Shown piece by piece: positions 6,202-7,361 of a stretch of 7,361 bases of DNA. The notes under the pieces are model-generated. The model worked only from the letters and a program-made list of their open reading frames with translations, made no database searches and was not told the DNA's origin. Both the position numbers and the translations under genes were made by a program. How positions within the stretch are numbered: position 1 is the stretch's first letter; each line of letters starts with the position of its first letter. Source of the DNA: Avoscillospira sp045580485 (GTDB taxonomy: Bacteria > Bacillota > Clostridia > Oscillospirales > Oscillospiraceae); the NCBI GenBank assembly GCA_045580485.1, contig JAZNNW010000165.1, forward strand, positions 1-7,361, in the 5' to 3' direction.

Positions 6202-6240
6202 CAAGCAAGGCATATGGGTACCCATAATGCAGATTGCTTG
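6202..6240. repeat. 39-base imperfect palindrome between the propeller and relaxase genes
   Basis: The centre is a perfect 12-bp palindrome, ATGGGTACCCAT (6214-6225). It is flanked by GCAT (6210-6213) pairing with ATGC (6227-6230) across one bulged base, and by CAAGCAA (6202-6208) pairing with TTGCTTG (6234-6240). There is no T tract, so it is not a standard terminator. It lies close to the 3' end of a relaxase gene, where mobile elements can carry an origin of transfer or terminal sequences. It could be a relaxase or accessory-protein site, or a 3' stabilising stem of the upstream operon. Confidence 0.5.
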
Positions 6241-6352
6241 TTGGTGGAGCATCCCCCAATCCCCCCCGAACGCCTGAATAAATCATGCGGCTACGCACCT
6301 TGCGGCGCTTATTCCGGTACATTCGTCCCGGAGAGCAAACACAAAACGCCAT
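6241..6352. other. Non-coding, repeat-containing spacer of the relaxase-bearing element
   Basis: No gene is supported. C runs (CCCCC at 6253-6257 and CCCCCCC near 6261-6267) lie next to inverted repeats: GAATAA at 6276-6281 with TTATTC at 6309-6314, and TCCGG at 6313-6317 with CCGGA at 6328-6332. The TGCGGC hexamer occurs twice (about 6285-6290 and 6301-6306). Such structure-rich GC patches are common around transfer genes of mobile elements, but no specific site can be named. Confidence 0.35.
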
Positions 6353-6402
6353 AAAAAAAGACACGCAACAGAGCGAGTTTCACTTCGCTTTGCTGCGTGT
6401 CT
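6353..6402 (-). terminator. Terminator of the relaxase gene, probably bidirectional
   Basis: Bases 6359-6377 pair with 6384-6402 (about 19 bp, one mismatch and two G-U pairs) around a 6-base loop. On the minus strand the stem is followed by seven T residues (A tract at 6353-6359 on the plus strand, the last sharing the stem). This is a strong intrinsic terminator 17 bases after the relaxase stop. On the plus strand the stem is followed by GTTTGTTTTGGTTT, so it can also stop transcription coming from the propeller gene. Confidence 0.88.
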
Positions 6403-6418
6403 GTTTGTTTTGGTTTGC

Positions 6419-7361
6419 TCATCGTTGAGCAGAACGATCAGGTCGTTGCTGCTCCTGCTGCTGGGCAGCAAGCTCACGAAGGAGATCAACTCGCCGCTGA
6501 ACGAGGGCGATCTGGTTCAGGTTGCGTCGCAACTGCTGCATTTTTGCATAGTCCTTTTTCTTTTGTTCCAGGATGGTGGAGTATTCAATCTGCAGCATCT
6601 TGGATGTAGGAAGTTTCTTTACGCCCAGTTCATCAAACGCCTTCTTTGCTGCTTTGTGCAGGAGGATGTCTCCCTCATGCTCTGCAAGAAACTTCTTGGA
6701 ATAGCCGGATTTCCGATAGGCAGTATACACATCACGCGTCTTGATGTAGTTGAGAATGTGGGTTCTCAACACAGCAATCGCACTCAATCGTGCTTCTGCG
6801 GCTTTCACCTTTTCGTTGAGCTGGTGGATTTGATTCACCTGATCCTCTACCGCTGTGCGAAGCAGATCATACTGGAAGAGGTTGTTGTCTTCCAGATAGT
6901 TGATGGTATTTGCAACCTCTTTTGCGGTCATTACCTTCGACCAGATACTCGGATTCTGTGCAATGATCTTGATCTCAAGAACAAGATCTTCTTTCACAAC
7001 AGCCTGACGTCGAGGGGTATGCTTCCGGGAGCCGGACAGCACAGCATTCAGCACATCAACGCTATAATCCTCACCCAACGTGTCAATCCTTTTGAATTTT
7101 TGCTGCCCCGGTCCGCGTATGCTGATCGTTTTTCCACGCTTTACATCACAGCCGGATGCAATCAGCAGCGCTAACAATTCATCCAGATCACGGGGCTTCT
7201 TTTCAAGTGCAGCATCAATCAGTTGACGAATCTCTTCACGATGTGGTACGGGAGCTCGATTTCCACGCCACTTATTATAACTCTTACCATGGCCTTGGGG
7301 TTCTTCCACAATAGAGTAACCATTCTCGATACAGATCAGATCATTGAGCCGTCTGACTGCT
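6419..7361 (-). CDS. Relaxase/mobilization nuclease, C-terminal part (N-terminus beyond window)
   Basis: The frame is open from the window edge (7360) to a TGA at 6419-6421, giving 313 residues. Translation from a GTG at 7309 is possible but unlikely, because coding continues upstream with RRLNDLICIENGYSIVEEP. That stretch is typical of the region right after the catalytic domain in MobA/VirD2-like relaxases of clostridial elements. Later hallmarks are KSYNKW, YRKSGYSKKFL, HKAAKKAFDELGVKKLP and a helical, probably coiled-coil stretch ending in a Gln/Arg-rich tail. The catalytic tyrosine and histidine triad would lie outside the window. Relaxases nick the origin of transfer and pilot the strand in conjugation. 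The gene converges on the propeller gene with a terminator between them. It need not belong to the same element as the recombinase, since the junction at about 3350 separates them. Confidence 0.85.
   Translation of the reverse strand, partial: AVRRLNDLICIENGYSIVEEPQGHGKSYNKWRGNRAPVPHREEIRQLIDAALEKKPRDLDELLALLIASGCDVKRGKTISIRGPGQQKFKRIDTLGEDYSVDVLNAVLSGSRKHTPRRQAVVKEDLVLEIKIIAQNPSIWSKVMTAKEVANTINYLEDNNLFQYDLLRTAVEDQVNQIHQLNEKVKAAEARLSAIAVLRTHILNYIKTRDVYTAYRKSGYSKKFLAEHEGDILLHKAAKKAFDELGVKKLPTSKMLQIEYSTILEQKKKDYAKMQQLRRNLNQIALVQRRVDLLRELAAQQQEQQRPDRSAQR

Noticed and set aside
6250..6270. G-quadruplex on the minus strand from the C runs
   Set aside because: Only two G tracts are present close together; four are needed.
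6410..7174. A long forward ORF (254 codons) opposite the relaxase
   Set aside because: It is a shadow of the minus-strand relaxase frame, whose protein has clear family features; the forward translation has none and lacks a ribosome site.

Overview
The window looks like accessory DNA of a low- to mid-GC Gram-positive bacterium, most likely a gut clostridium (Bacillota). Strong AGGAGG-type ribosome binding sites precede most genes. The gene set on the left (small sigma factor, HTH_16-type regulator, TnpW-like peptide, TnpX-like large serine recombinase) is the regulatory and integration end of a clostridial conjugative or mobilizable transposon. The taxonomic assignment is inference from gene families and signals, not from a marker gene.

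Layout. Bases 1-180 are the tail of an upstream transcription unit ending in a strong intrinsic terminator. Bases 302-965 encode a sigma-70 region-4 protein and an overlapping HTH_16-type protein, probably translationally coupled. Bases 966-1423 contain no convincing gene but many inverted repeats, starting with a roughly 20-bp hairpin; this is a candidate structured RNA or leader. Bases 1424-1597 encode a TnpW-like peptide. Bases 1617-1644 hold an extended -10 promoter overlapped by a perfect 9-bp inverted repeat, and 1675-3348 encode the serine recombinase.

The element appears to end just after the recombinase, at about 3346-3358. The next gene (to 5017) has no signal peptide and no proper start. 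Its reading frame continues upstream of the first ATG with residues that fit the gene's own internal repeat pattern, so it looks like a host gene cut inside its coding region by the insertion. The surviving part has several PepSY-like units. Fifteen bases later, 5033-6178 encodes a secreted beta-propeller-like protein, so the two were probably an operon for an exported or cell-surface function.

On the right, a relaxase C-terminal part is encoded on the minus strand (6419 to beyond the window edge). It converges on the propeller gene, with a strong hairpin terminator (6353-6402) between them. The space before it (6179-6352) has a 39-base imperfect palindrome and other inverted repeats typical of the non-coding parts of mobile elements. 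The two exported-protein genes are therefore sandwiched between two sets of mobility genes. Either a recombinase-type transposon landed in cargo of an older relaxase-bearing element, or two elements lie side by side.
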